DNA of 64,000 nt from Hyphomicrobiales bacterium (GCA_021775475.1 JAJFHS010000049.1:86451-150450); one strand, 5' to 3'; positions 1-7,272 are shown, counted from the stretch's first letter. Numbers and translations: made by a program. Notes: generated by a model not told the origin, from the sequence alone.

Positions 1-397
1 CACGTTTCCCGACCAGTGGCTTTACAAATTCTTTTATATCTTGGGCGTCTTGAATTGATGGGAGATCAATTTCTGGAGTATCTTGATAACCAGACGAAAA
101 GGCTTTTATTACTCGTGATAATCGGCTCGTAAAATCGGCAACTATTACACTTCCATCCATTAGCGCAATAGTTCCCATTATCACCCCATATGGGGCAATC
201 TCCATAAAAATAGAACCTGTTTCAAGCTTTGTTACATGAAGCTTAAGCGCGGCTTCTCCATCTTTTCGATAGTGCCGTTCATACATACGAGCGAGAGCAG
301 CAAAACTTTCTGATAGGTCGCCAAGTTCTACAGGTTGACCGGGACACAACTCAATAACTATACGGTCGCCTTCTTGTCGCGTTTCCAAATCAACCAT
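1..397 (-). CDS. Hypothetical protein, 3' end outside window
   Basis: An open frame starts at an ATG (395-397) and runs 132 codons off the left edge without a stop, so the C-terminus is missing. The start has an AAGG about 8 nt upstream and lies 2 bp after the stop of the DUF6471-type gene, so the two are probably cotranscribed. The visible part begins MVDLETRQEGDRIVIELC and is a mixed alpha/beta soluble sequence without signal peptide, membrane segment or a motif I recognise. The position next to a small regulator-like protein in a mobile region suggests an accessory role, but no function can be assigned. Confidence 0.6.
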   Translation of the reverse strand, partial: MVDLETRQEGDRIVIELCPGQPVELGDLSESFAALARMYERHYRKDGEAALKLHVTKLETGSIFMEIAPYGVIMGTIALMDGSVIVADFTSRLSRVIKAFSSGYQDTPEIDLPSIQDAQDIKEFVKPLVGKR

Positions 398-399
398 AA

Positions 400-621
400 C
401 TACAGCCTTACTTCATTTGCCCCGATTGCTGACAGGCATTCTATTAAAAAAGCCGCTGTGAATTTTCCTCGCGCCAGCTTATTCCGTATATTCACTTCTT
501 TTTCATCAACCCCTATTGCAGACAGTTTATCAACTAACTGTGCATAGGTGACGCCTTTTCGTTTCAATTCAGCCTTTAAAAGGTTAGATGCTTTTGCTTC
601 CCAGTCGGTTTTTTCCGGCAT
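400..621 (-). CDS. DUF6471-type small protein
   Basis: A 73-aa protein beginning MPEKTDWEAKASNLLKAEL. I chose this ATG rather than the one 10 codons upstream because AGGAG sits 7 nt before it. It resembles the DUF6471 family, small helical proteins with a putative HTH-like fold found in proteobacterial accessory DNA; the repeated helices around VTYAQLVDKLSAIGVDEKEVNIRNKLARG fit a compact DNA-binding or adaptor module, but this is inference. It is divergent from the transposase gene and followed after 2 bp by another unknown gene. A toxin-antitoxin-like pairing with that gene is possible but not shown. Confidence 0.6.
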   Translation of the reverse strand: MPEKTDWEAKASNLLKAELKRKGVTYAQLVDKLSAIGVDEKEVNIRNKLARGKFTAAFLIECLSAIGANEVRL

Positions 622-697
622 TTGTATCTCCTGTGTTACTAAAAGTAACATAAACGATACATTTGCCCTTGTAAACAGTGCTATTACGTACTATATA

Positions 698-713
698 CGA
701 TACATAGGTATCG
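698..713. promoter_or_regulatory. Inverted repeat in divergent intergenic region
   Basis: CGATAC and GTATCG arms separated by ATAG lie between the divergent DUF6471-type gene and the transposase, 12 bp before the transposase ATG. The half-site resembles GGTAT/ATACC palindromes upstream of other genes of this element, so it may be an operator; no binding evidence. Confidence 0.35.
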
Positions 714-724
714 GAGATAGTTAC

Positions 725-1692
725 ATGGCACAACATTTTCTACTTTCATCAGCTTCCCGCACACTCTCTTTGAAGGAAATTTACAAAGCAGGTGAGCAAA
801 AGGCATATCAAGTATTCTGCAATTTACGCTGGCCAGAAACCGGCGGTGAAGCCGTTTGCCCTAAATGTGGTTGCTGCGATACGTACAACATTACCACGCG
901 CCGCAAATTCAAATGTAAGGCTTGTCATTCGCAATTTAGCGTCACGTCAGGAACCATGTTCGCCAGCCGCAAGCTGGATTTACAGATTTGCTGGCGGCTA
1001 TTTGCTTGTTCGTGAACGGCTCTAAAGGCATGTCAGCAGTTCAGTTCTCGCGTGACCTGAACGTGCAATATAAAACAGCATGGGTGCTTGCTCACAAATT
1101 ACGTGAAGCTCTTGGCAAAGACATACACACTGGCGAAATTCTTGATGGTCATGTTGAAATCGATGGCGCGTACTTTGGTGGCCACATTCGCCCCAACAAC
1201 TTGAAAGAAGATCGTGTAGACCGGCGCTTAAAGCAACACCAGACCGGCACAAGGCGCGTTGTCGTGGCCTTGCGGGAACGTCTAGGCCGCACACTACCAT
1301 TTGTTACCAAGAGCGAAGCAGATGGCGTTGAACTCGCACAAGCGCATGTTGATCGCATGGCTATCATTTCAGCAGATGAAGCCTCACACTGGGATATGTT
1401 ACATGCTGGTTGGGAAACCGAACGGGTGAACCATAGCGAATGTTACAGCGACCACGGCAAGCACACTAACTGGGTTGAAAGTTATTTCTCACGCTTGCGC
1501 CGCATGGTGCGTGGACAACATCACTTTGTAAGCCCTAAATACTTGTACCAATATGCAAACCATGCGGCTTGGTTAGAAGACAATCGCCGCAATGATAATG
1601 GCACAAATGCAATGAATGTTTTATCAGGTATGTTGAGCAATCCAATTAGTCGGAGATGGTCCGGGTACTGGCAACGCATAGCCAGAACGTAA
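725..1692 (+). pseudogene. IS1595-family (ISXO2-like) transposase, one-base frame break
   Basis: The N-terminal part (ATG at 725) has the zinc ribbon of this family, CPKCG about 40 residues in followed by FKCKAC. The frame then shifts near 986-990: the first frame ends at the stop after RLFACS, while the family sequence resumes as LLAAICLFVNGSKGMSA in the next frame and runs to 1692. One extra T in the TTT run near 987-989 would restore a single protein of about 322 aa. The DDE-type domain is visible: EIDGAYFGG, ISADEASHWDML and TNWVESYFSRLRR. No clear terminal inverted repeats were found, so this may be a stranded copy or a domesticated gene. The break may be real decay, a homopolymer base-calling error or frameshifting; the sequence alone does not decide. 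Confidence 0.8.
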
Positions 1693-1740
1693 GAAGAACA
1701 AATCAGACTCGACAACTATATGCAGTATGGTGTAAAAAGC

Positions 1741-1773
1741 AAATGCCGAGATGTTGACGCATCCCGGCATTTT
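1741..1773 (+). terminator. Rho-independent terminator after transposase
   Basis: AAATGCCG pairs with CGGCATTT and GATG with CATC inside, with one mismatch between the two stems and a TTGACG loop, ending in a short T run. It lies about 50 bp after the transposase stop. Confidence 0.6.
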
Positions 1774-1899
1774 GTAGAACCCAGCCTTGGTAGCTGAAAC
1801 TGTTATATAACGATTCCTTTATGCGGTCATTTAAGCCGTATGTCAATTGATATTTGACGGTTGAATATTATCAAGGCTCCTTAATAAAGAGCTATTACA

Positions 1900-2262
1900 A
1901 TGGAATATTTTGAACTAAGTTACCCCGGAAAATCTGGACAACTTTACACTTTTGAGGCCTACCCTATTGGGATTGATTTCAAACCAATTTCAGGTGTCTA
2001 CATCTTCTGTAGAGAGGTTGCCACCTCTGAATGGGAAGCACTCTATGTTGGCGAGGCGCAATCCTTCCACGATCGCCTCTATACCGGACTTTCTGGACAT
2101 GACGGGTTCAAACGCGCATCCAGAGTTGGGGCGACGCACGTTGCTGCTATGCCTGTAAACGGCAAAACCAATCGCTTGCGGGTTGAAACTGATCTTAGGC
2201 ATGGTCTGAATCCTCAATGCAATTTACAAGGCAATACTATTTTAAGTAATCTTTATCGCTAG
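1900..2262 (+). CDS. GIY-YIG-like nuclease domain protein
   Basis: A 120-aa protein with a GIY-YIG-type core: SGVYIFCR about residues 31-38, then ALYVGEAQSFHDRL about residues 49-62, and an E-x(3)-R/N-containing C-terminal helix region, ETDLRHGLNPQCNLQ, near the end. GIY-YIG domains cut DNA in homing enzymes, repair and some restriction systems; here the domain is nearly alone, with no extra DNA-binding domain. The canonical second Y-x-G is present as YVG and the first motif as GVYIF. It lies among transposase remnants and has its own terminator-like hairpin downstream. The fold assignment is moderately secure; whether it is an active nuclease is inference. Confidence 0.6.
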   Translation: MEYFELSYPGKSGQLYTFEAYPIGIDFKPISGVYIFCREVATSEWEALYVGEAQSFHDRLYTGLSGHDGFKRASRVGATHVAAMPVNGKTNRLRVETDLRHGLNPQCNLQGNTILSNLYR

Positions 2263-2267
2263 TAAAC

Positions 2268-2297
2268 TTTGCGGCGAGTATTTACACCCGCCGCAAA
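2268..2297. terminator. Bidirectional terminator between convergent genes
   Basis: TTTGCGGCG and CGCCGCAAA form a perfect 9-bp stem with a 12-nt loop between the convergent GIY-YIG-like gene and the hypothetical gene at 2313-2702. An A run follows on the plus strand. Confidence 0.6.
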
Positions 2298-2312
2298 AAA
2301 TACATTACGCAC

Positions 2313-2702
2313 CTATCCGGTGCGGCCTAATTTCCTATCAATAGAACGTCTGGATGGCTTTACGCTTTGGGTTACGCGGTCAAGCAAATCGGTATCAGAA
2401 CTATCCCACCCCTTCATTCTAATCACCATTGCAGCAATTTCTTTATTGGGCATCGATGATTGAGCTTTTCGCATTATTTCCGCGACTATATGATGTAATT
2501 CACCACGTTTGAATAGCCTCACATATCGACAACGTGGTGCTATCTGGTTGGGATTATCTTGATATCCAAACATCTTTAAAGTTTGATCAACATGACTTAG
2601 ACGGGATTTGATTGCCGCCCTTTGCTTATCCAACTTAATCAGACCGCCTGCAAGTTCAGAACGTTTTGATACAAGTGCTGTAATAACATGAGGATCATTC
2701 AT
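2313..2702 (-). CDS. Hypothetical alphaproteobacterial protein
   Basis: A 129-aa soluble protein beginning MNDPHVITALVSKRSELAG; an ATG 3 codons upstream is an alternative start and neither has a strong Shine-Dalgarno. The first 50 residues form a likely coiled coil (AGGLIKLDKQRAAIKSRL) and the C-terminal half resembles a helix-turn-helix, with AEIMRKAQSSMPNKEIAAMV followed by a basic tail. That layout fits a small DNA-associated protein, but I do not recognise a named family. It converges on the GIY-YIG-like gene with a shared terminator. Confidence 0.55.
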   Translation of the reverse strand: MNDPHVITALVSKRSELAGGLIKLDKQRAAIKSRLSHVDQTLKMFGYQDNPNQIAPRCRYVRLFKRGELHHIVAEIMRKAQSSMPNKEIAAMVIRMKGWDSSDTDLLDRVTQSVKPSRRSIDRKLGRTG

Positions 2703-2858
2703 GGGACCCACTTTAACAAATCACAGCAAAATTATCCTTATTTTAGTTGGTGCGTTTGCTACCTAAGACCGTATTTTTACGAATTTTGGTAATCCCCCCT
2801 GAAATCAAAGGTGTTTAAAAGTAGAATTTTCTCGGCATAATACTCTGAGGAGATTTTG

Positions 2859-2963
2859 ATGAAGAACAGAAGATTAAGCGATGCCAAGATCATGGGTATC
2901 TTGCGACAAGCCAAAAACACCCTTGCCGCGAGAGCGACTTATACCAAGCGCAGTTGTATCTGA
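2859..2963 (+). pseudogene. IS3-family OrfA fragment
   Basis: The ATG at 2859 has GAGGAG upstream and opens a 34-codon frame beginning MKNRRLSDAKIMGILRQAK, which matches the start of IS3-family OrfA proteins (HTH_Tnp_1), then stops at 2961-2963. Full OrfA is normally about 90-100 aa, so this is a truncated relic. The upstream sequence from about 2796 looks like the matching IS left end. It is the first of three different IS remnants packed into 600 bp. Confidence 0.65.
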
Positions 2964-3022
2964 CTCAACAGGGGTTTCCAAATCAGTTGTGATCTGATTC
3001 ACAGTGTCAAAGGAGAATTTCT

Positions 3023-3245
3023 ATGCCTGCTGCTGTTGAACTTCGTTGTGATTTTGATGCTGCCACCCTGCGCACCTTGGCGAAGCGCTGCCGGGATGCC
3101 AAACAAACTCGGCGCTTGCTGTCGATTGCCGGTATCTACGAGGGCATGAGCCGGTATGAGGCGGCAAAGATTGGTGGCATGGACTGCCAGATATTGCGGG
3201 ACTGGGTGCTGCGTTTTAACGACGAGGGCTCGGAGGGTTTGCTTG
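3023..3245 (+). pseudogene. IS630-family transposase N-terminal fragment
   Basis: From the ATG at 3023 (AAGGAG upstream) about 74 residues match the helix-turn-helix N-terminus of IS630-family transposases: LRTLAKRCRDAKQTRRLLSI, then YEAAKIGGMDCQILRDWVLR and FNDEGSEGL. After about 3245 the homology stops and the frame runs through unrelated DNA to a stop at 3460. The usual protein is around 340 aa with a DDE domain, absent here. The breakpoint coincides with the end of an IS30-type fragment on the other strand. Confidence 0.7.
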
Positions 3246-3488
3246 AGAATGGGCTGATAGGTCGCTTCCACGCGGGCGATATTGTCGTAGTAGACGGTTG
3301 GTGTTTTAGTTTGATCCACGCTGCCAAGGCGACTGTGGATTGCAAAAGTAAACCTCCACGTCCGTTGCCATTGTCAGGCGAGGATGATTTGCCAGTTCTT
3401 TGCCACGATCCCATGTCAGGGATTTATAAAGCTCCTTTGGCAATCGTTTGGACTGCTTGATCAATGCAGAGATTACACTTTCTGTAGC
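3240..3488 (-). pseudogene. IS30-family transposase fragment with internal stop
   Basis: Read on the minus strand from 3488, this frame gives an IS30-family catalytic segment: ALIKQSKRLPKELYKSLTWD, then RGKELANHPRLTMATDVEV and YFCNPQSPWQRGSN, then a TAA where the family has the catalytic Glu of the N-E-N-T-N motif, then NTNRLLRQY and DLSAHSQA. Both ends are missing (the frame is preceded by a stop), so it is a dead internal fragment. It has no start codon and was found by translating the strand directly. It abuts the IS630 fragment. Confidence 0.75.
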
Positions 3489-3529
3489 TTAATTGAGGGA
3501 ACAGCATAGTCATAGTTGGCTGTAAGGAG

Positions 3530-3724
3530 CTACTTGATCACTGGCAACATATGATGTTCACGGAATTCAAAAACGCTCTGAATTGCGCGGCAGATTTCTT
3601 CTTCCGTGAAGCCACTGGCGCGTAGTAAAGGCGGCATATTGATCTGAAGTTGGGCATCCGTCATGGCTAAAATTCTGTCTTCGGTCGACATCCAATCAGA
3701 GTTTGTATTGAGGTATGACAACAT
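3530..3724 (-). CDS. Small hypothetical protein, partner of DUF1640-like gene
   Basis: A 64-aa protein beginning MLSYLNTNSDWMSTEDRIL, lying 9 bp downstream of the DUF1640-like gene on the same strand. Its C-terminal half, LLRASGFTEEEICRAIQSVF, echoes the SGGFTEDQADALKAVF segment of that neighbour, so the pair may have arisen by duplication or share a helical assembly motif. No membrane segment is visible. It could also be a decayed fragment of a larger CCDC90-like protein. Function unknown. Confidence 0.45.
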   Translation of the reverse strand: MLSYLNTNSDWMSTEDRILAMTDAQLQINMPPLLRASGFTEEEICRAIQSVFEFREHHMLPVIK

Positions 3725-3733
3725 ACGCCGAAT

Positions 3734-3961
3734 TTAAAGCGCCTGGGCCAACGCGACCATTGCACCGATGATGATCAATGTTTGGGCTGCGGTTATCTTG
3801 TAAACCTCAATGCGCAGGTCTTTGATGCAGTCGTTTGTGGCAAGTTCAGAAAAATCAATGTTGTCAAATACTGCTTTTAATGCATCGGCCTGATCTTCCG
3901 TAAAACCACCGCTTCGAAGTGTTTGGATCAAGCTGTGAGTGTCTTTGATGAGGGTTGCCAT
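3734..3961 (-). CDS. DUF1640/CCDC90-like small membrane protein
   Basis: A 75-aa protein beginning MATLIKDTHSLIQTLRSGGF. The N-terminal helical pattern FTEDQADALKAVFDNIDFSE followed by LATNDCIKDLRIEVYK matches short DUF1640-type proteins common in proteobacterial mobile DNA, which end in one transmembrane helix; here ITAAQTLIIIGAMVALAQAL is hydrophobic to the stop. The family is related to mitochondrial CCDC90 proteins by a coiled coil plus membrane anchor; the bacterial role is unknown. Confidence 0.6.
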   Translation of the reverse strand: MATLIKDTHSLIQTLRSGGFTEDQADALKAVFDNIDFSELATNDCIKDLRIEVYKITAAQTLIIIGAMVALAQAL

Positions 3962-4284
3962 ATTTGAATTATTGCAATGGAATTATAGCATAAAAATGGA
4001 ATGAAAAGACGATTTCCAGCATTCACATGTCAATGTTCTCAATGATGACAGCGTTGCCAGCGTTGCTAGCGGGACGCCGCTTAGCGAGTGAAACAAGCCT
4101 TTTAAAAAGAGCGTGTCCACCTCTATTGTATATGATTTCTGTAGCCTTAATGAAAAAGTGAGAATAGCCTTTCAAGACAAGAGCATCATAGAATTTACCT
4201 TTCCTTTGGGGGTCATGTTCTGTTGTAGGTAAATGGTTTGCATTGAAAAAGAAGGAAGCCCGTCGTTGCTGACGGACCTCAATA
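3962..4284. other. Gene-poor 320-bp stretch with a decayed frame
   Basis: No gene with a start codon is supported here. On the minus strand a stop-free frame from the ardC end to a TGA at 4023-4025 gives protein-like sequence (for example KFYDALVLKGYSHFFIKATE, then IIYNRGGHALFKRLVSLAKR) without ATG or GTG start, which looks like a gene remnant. I cannot name the family. The ardC terminator hairpin lies inside. Confidence 0.35.
4258..4277 (-). terminator. Terminator after ardC
   Basis: On the minus strand GTCCGTC pairs with GACGGGC (one G-T pair) around a 6-nt AGCAAC loop, followed by TTCCTTCTTTTT, 8 bp after the ardC stop. Confidence 0.6.
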
Positions 4285-5154
4285 TTATGCAGCCACCTCC
4301 TGTTCTGCTTGGGCCTTCAGAAAGTTAACAGCCTCCTGCGCCTTTGCTGCTGCGGTGAAAATTGCCTTCTTGTCATCCTTGAGAACCTGAAGCCAATTCA
4401 CAAGGTATTGGGCGTGATCTAATCGTGGTTCGGGTTCGATCCCCAACCATGCACACTGGAACGCTGCACCCAACTCAGCCACTAGTTCCTCCATCGCGTA
4501 GGCGTCGTCACCAAAGCGTTTTCCCATGTCTCGATCACAACGGGTTTTGATGCCGGTGTAGTGGGTCATTTCGTGAAAGAGGGTGCTGTAATACGCTTCA
4601 GTCCTTGAGGAGGTTTCTGTATCAAAGAAACGCTGCTCATCCGGCATATGGACAGTGTCCGTACTTGGCCGGTAGCAAGCTGTGGCTCCTCCATGAATGA
4701 TAGGGGTGCCGGTCGAGGATACGAAGGCATCTGCGGCTTGAATGCGGTTGATAGGATCGCCTTCAAGTTCCGGGCGTTCAAGACCGTCCACCTGGTCCGC
4801 GTTGAAACCAAAGCTGGCACGGATCATGGGCCGTCTTTGCTCATCCCCATTTTCATCCTCAAACTCAAGCTGCTTGTAGAAGATGATGAGCGATGATTTC
4901 TCACCCTTTCGTACCTGACAGCCTTTCTCCTGCCATTGTTTGTACGTTCCCCATTCAGCGGATGAAAAGCACTTGATTTGTGCTGTCACCCATAGGTTGA
5001 GGATGTTGATGCCTTGATAGTAATTGCCTGATTGAATGTTGACCGGAAGCTCACACGCTCCGGCGCGGTTCCATGGCATTACCAGTTCGCCAGGATTGTT
5101 CTCGATGGCAGACACAATAGTATCCGTCACCTCGGCATAGAGGTCTCGTTTCAT
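4285..5154 (-). CDS. ardC: ArdC-type antirestriction protein
   Basis: A 289-aa two-domain ArdC protein. Residues about 1-125 are the ArdC-like ssDNA-binding domain, with PWNR near 27-30, YYQGINILNLW and the WQEKGCQVRKGEKS stretch typical of the family. Residues about 140-285 are the zinc metallopeptidase-like domain, with HEMTH at 194-198 and a downstream Glu in MEELVAELGAAF as probable third ligand. Plasmid-borne ArdC proteins bind single-stranded DNA and protect incoming DNA from restriction. The length is typical and nothing is broken. Its ATG overlaps the stop of the upstream 88-aa gene by 1 base, so the two are translationally coupled. A second, truncated ArdC N-domain gene lies at 12716-13039. 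Confidence 0.9.
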   Translation of the reverse strand: MKRDLYAEVTDTIVSAIENNPGELVMPWNRAGACELPVNIQSGNYYQGINILNLWVTAQIKCFSSAEWGTYKQWQEKGCQVRKGEKSSLIIFYKQLEFEDENGDEQRRPMIRASFGFNADQVDGLERPELEGDPINRIQAADAFVSSTGTPIIHGGATACYRPSTDTVHMPDEQRFFDTETSSRTEAYYSTLFHEMTHYTGIKTRCDRDMGKRFGDDAYAMEELVAELGAAFQCAWLGIEPEPRLDHAQYLVNWLQVLKDDKKAIFTAAAKAQEAVNFLKAQAEQEVAA

Positions 5155-5420
5155 CAGAATAACTCCATTTGTTTGGATTGATTGAGACGTGCGCGGTATG
5201 CGTCGTCATCGTGCTCGTCGAGCCACTGCCGAACGAAATCTTCCACCCCATCAAAGAGGTCAAAGGCTTCGGGTTGTAGGAAGTGGGAGCGATACCCGGT
5301 TTCTGTTACCGGGATAGGGTCTTCAGCTCTCAACTCAATATGATGAAAGCCGGTATTGAAGGCGTTGATAGTATGGGAGATGGCAATATCTATACCCTCC
5401 CATTTGATTGAGAGGGTCAT
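5154..5420 (-). CDS. Small hypothetical protein coupled to ardC
   Basis: An 88-aa soluble acidic protein beginning MTLSIKWEGIDIAISHTINA and ending in SKQMELF. The stop overlaps the ardC start by one base, which strongly supports both starts and cotranslation. The segment GFHHIELRAEDPIPVTETGY looks like a compact beta-rich domain seen in hypothetical plasmid proteins that travel with ardC; no enzymatic motif is visible. Its presence next to ardC suggests a role in establishment of the element after transfer, by context only. Confidence 0.7.
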   Translation of the reverse strand: MTLSIKWEGIDIAISHTINAFNTGFHHIELRAEDPIPVTETGYRSHFLQPEAFDLFDGVEDFVRQWLDEHDDDAYRARLNQSKQMELF

Positions 5421-5478
5421 AGATCACCTGAATTTTAAAGTGCGTCCGTTCTTATTGTACCAAAGAACTTCACTGACA

Positions 5479-5892
5479 TTATAAATTAAAGATTGCGCTT
5501 AATATCCTACGAATTTTGTGCTTACGAGCAATTTTCGCATTACGCTTAATCGCTTTCCCTTCCACTTTTTTCGTAATACCGTGTTTTCGGTACTGTTGCT
5601 TAATCAGTCCCTTTTCATAGTTACTCTTTTTTCTGTTATCATTTAACACCTCAACCAACTCATCACTATTCAACCTCGCATAGTAATCTTTAGCACTCGG
5701 TTCACTAGACTTCTTCTTCCGCTTATGGGCAGTCCTTGCTGTTGGTGGCTTATAAGCACTTTGCTTCTTTTTTGAACGAGCCGCCCAACGTCTACGATTT
5801 TGTTCGGACTGCTTGGTTCTGCGGCGGCGGACGATACAATTCATACAGCGACATCCGCTTGTGCCTCTGCACTTCTTAGCAACACCTCTCAT
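5479..5892 (-). CDS. Lys/Arg-rich hypothetical protein
   Basis: A 137-aa, extremely basic protein. The N-terminus holds a Cys cluster (residues 8-19, CRGTSGCRCMNC) that could bind zinc. Low-complexity runs of Lys and Arg follow (RRRRTKQSEQ, KKKQSAYKPP, KRKKKSS), then a more ordered C-terminal part with DYYARLNSDELVEVLNDNRK. Such composition fits nucleic acid binding, but no family is recognised. Basic low-complexity frames can be spurious; the ordered end, the start spacing and the lack of competing genes make a real gene likelier than not. Confidence 0.5.
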   Translation of the reverse strand: MRGVAKKCRGTSGCRCMNCIVRRRRTKQSEQNRRRWAARSKKKQSAYKPPTARTAHKRKKKSSEPSAKDYYARLNSDELVEVLNDNRKKSNYEKGLIKQQYRKHGITKKVEGKAIKRNAKIARKHKIRRILSAIFNL

Positions 5893-6040
5893 TTGGCTAC
5901 TCCTTTTCTATTTGCATATAAAGAAGAGCAAAATAATATGGGGGTGTCACCGGTTGGTATGAGTAGTAGTGGTTTAGTAGTAGCTCTATGAGTAGCTATG
6001 AGCACTCATCACTTTTTTGAAAATAGGGGATTCACAAATG

Positions 6041-6068
6041 AAAAAGGAGATGCTAGAGTGCATCTCCT
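6041..6068 (-). terminator. Terminator after primase-like gene
   Basis: AGGAGATGC and GCATCTCCT form a perfect 9-bp stem with a 6-nt loop; on the minus strand it is followed by TTTTT, 12 bp past the stop of the primase-like gene. Confidence 0.75.
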
Positions 6069-6079
6069 AAAGGTAGGTA

Positions 6080-6604
6080 TCAGAAACGCCAGCTTGTAGG
6101 CAGAAGTGCTTCTGTTATACCGATATACCCGACTAGGGAGCCGTCTACTAACCTCACTGGTATAGCGACGGTTCCTCTCATCACTCCACGTTTTGCATAA
6201 CCAACTCCAAGTAAGTCTGCATCTGTGGGGTCGAAGCCTAAAGCAATCACAGCTTCATGGTCGGCTTCAAGGTAATCAAGGGGTTTGAAACCACGTTCTT
6301 CCCCTCTTGTAACCTTCTCTTCGGGAACTGTTTCATGGCTTTGTAACCATGCGGCGGCTTCCTTCGATTTCACACCGTTGATGAACTCAACAAGTGCAAT
6401 CACGTCACCACCTTTCTTTGCTCCGAAGGAGTACCAAGCGCCTTTCTCTGGTGTAATGACCAAAGCACGCTCACCTCCTTCTTTGGAAACCGGACATTCT
6501 CCACGCCACTGGTTCCCTTTCTTCTTCATATCGAGACCGAGACGTTGCATCACGCCCTCAATAGGATTGTCTTCTTTGATTTTTACAAAATCCAAATAGG
6601 CCAT
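6080..6604 (-). CDS. CHC2-primase-like small protein
   Basis: A 174-aa protein starting MAYLDFVKIKEDNPIEGVM; GGAGG lies 5 nt before this ATG, while an in-frame GTG 4 codons upstream lacks spacing. The pattern RGECPVSKEGGERALVITPE, then KGAWYSFGAKKGGDVIALVE, follows the CHC2 zinc-finger domain of DnaG-type primases, including the W-Y-F-G-x(4)-G-D-x-I core. The zinc Cys/His set is mostly missing: only one Cys remains. The C-terminal part (LGVGYAKRGVMRGTVAIPVR) resembles the start of a Toprim-type primase core but ends early. It is probably a DNA-binding relative or a remnant of an element primase, not a full primase. Confidence 0.65.
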   Translation of the reverse strand: MAYLDFVKIKEDNPIEGVMQRLGLDMKKKGNQWRGECPVSKEGGERALVITPEKGAWYSFGAKKGGDVIALVEFINGVKSKEAAAWLQSHETVPEEKVTRGEERGFKPLDYLEADHEAVIALGFDPTDADLLGVGYAKRGVMRGTVAIPVRLVDGSLVGYIGITEALLPTSWRF

Positions 6605-6644
6605 TTTATCCTCCACGGGTTGCCATGGAGTAATTGTACCATTT

Positions 6645-6677
6645 CAGTGAATTTTCACTGGAGGCGCATGGTATAAT
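6645..6677 (+). promoter_or_regulatory. Promoter with palindromic operator candidate
   Basis: CAGTGAA-TT-TTCACTG is a perfect inverted repeat at 6645-6660; 11 bp on is a consensus -10 TATAAT (6672-6677), with a further half-site CCAGTG at 6679-6684. It drives the 71-aa gene at 6711. The repeated CAGTG half-sites suggest a repressor site overlapping the promoter. Confidence 0.5.
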
Positions 6678-6710
6678 TCCAGTGGAACAGCAATGAAAGG
6701 AGTGTCCACA

Positions 6711-6926
6711 ATGGCTGACAAACCAGCAAAAAAATTCCGTATCGGTTATGTAACCGCGACGGTGTGGAAAAACGAAGGAACGGAACGCCCGTTCTATACA
6801 GTAAACGTTCAACGGGCCTATAAGGAAGGTGACGAGCTGAAGAACACTTCCGCTCTCAACGCCGCTGATCTGTTGAATGCAGCACATCTCCTGACCATCG
6901 CAAATGCCTGGATCATGGAGCAATAA
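6711..6926 (+). CDS. Small conserved plasmid-type hypothetical protein
   Basis: A 71-aa protein starting MADKPAKKFRIGYVTATVW; AAAGGAG lies 8 nt before this ATG, so the ATG 6 codons upstream is not used. The pattern IGYVTATVWKN, then YTVNVQRAYKEGDE, then a DLLNAAHLL helix is recurrent in short proteins on plasmids and integrative elements, often near ardC-type genes. The fold looks like a small beta sheet followed by one helix. The function is unknown to me. It is one of few plus-strand genes in this part, with its own promoter and a strong terminator. Confidence 0.7.
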   Translation: MADKPAKKFRIGYVTATVWKNEGTERPFYTVNVQRAYKEGDELKNTSALNAADLLNAAHLLTIANAWIMEQ

Positions 6927-6927
6927 A

Positions 6928-6967
6928 ACCCTCCCTAAACTGGCCCTCAGTTTCGGGGGTCTTTTTT
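6928..6967 (+). terminator. Rho-independent terminator
   Basis: CCCTCC-TAAACTG pairs with CAGTTT-CGGGGG around a 5-nt loop, followed directly by TCTTTTTT, just after the stop of the 71-aa gene. The last codons of the opposite-strand zinc-ribbon gene overlap it. Confidence 0.8.
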
Positions 6968-7081
6968 ATGTACTCGCTCTTTGTTCCAATATGGAGACTT
7001 ACACTTTGGGCAAATTGTCGGATCATTAGGTGTGCGGGGGTACCATTCGTGTTTGCAGCGATTACATCCGTATTGTTTCAT
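6947..7081 (-). CDS. 44-aa zinc-ribbon protein
   Basis: A short frame translated directly: MKQYGCNRCKHEWYPR, then a TPNDPT loop, then ICPKCKSPYWNK and a basic end. Two CxxC knuckles (C6/C9 and C24/C27) spaced by 14 residues, with aromatic residues after each, make a textbook rubredoxin-like zinc ribbon. Its ATG overlaps the TGA of the upstream 58-aa gene in an ATGA tetranucleotide, so the pair is translationally coupled. Such mini zinc ribbons in mobile DNA are usually nucleic acid or protein adaptors; the precise role is unknown. Confidence 0.65.
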   Translation of the reverse strand: MKQYGCNRCKHEWYPRTPNDPTICPKCKSPYWNKERVHKKDPRN

Positions 7082-7254
7082 ATATTTTTATTAAGTAAAT
7101 CACGACTTCTTTCTAAATCTTCTTCACATTTTTTACAGAAGTGAAAGCCAATTTTCTTTGTATTGGGTAAATCGTGATGTCCACATAGATTTTCTTCACC
7201 ATCGTGTATCTCACTAATAATCATCTCAATCGCTTCGTGTGTTTCTGTTTTCAT
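7078..7254 (-). CDS. 58-aa Cys/His-rich protein
   Basis: A short frame translated directly: MKTETHEAIEMIISEIHDGE, then ENLCGHHDLPNTKKIGFHF, then CKKCEEDLERSRDLL. C24, H26/H27, C40 and C43 form a probable zinc site of type C-x-H-H...C-x-x-C. The N-terminal helix is acidic and the C-terminal helix charged. The stop overlaps the next ATG by 4 bases. Upstream (7273-7304) there is a strong palindromic repeat likely to be its operator. No named family is recognised. Confidence 0.55.
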   Translation of the reverse strand: MKTETHEAIEMIISEIHDGEENLCGHHDLPNTKKIGFHFCKKCEEDLERSRDLLNKNI

Positions 7255-7272
7255 ATTTATTTACTTAATCTG

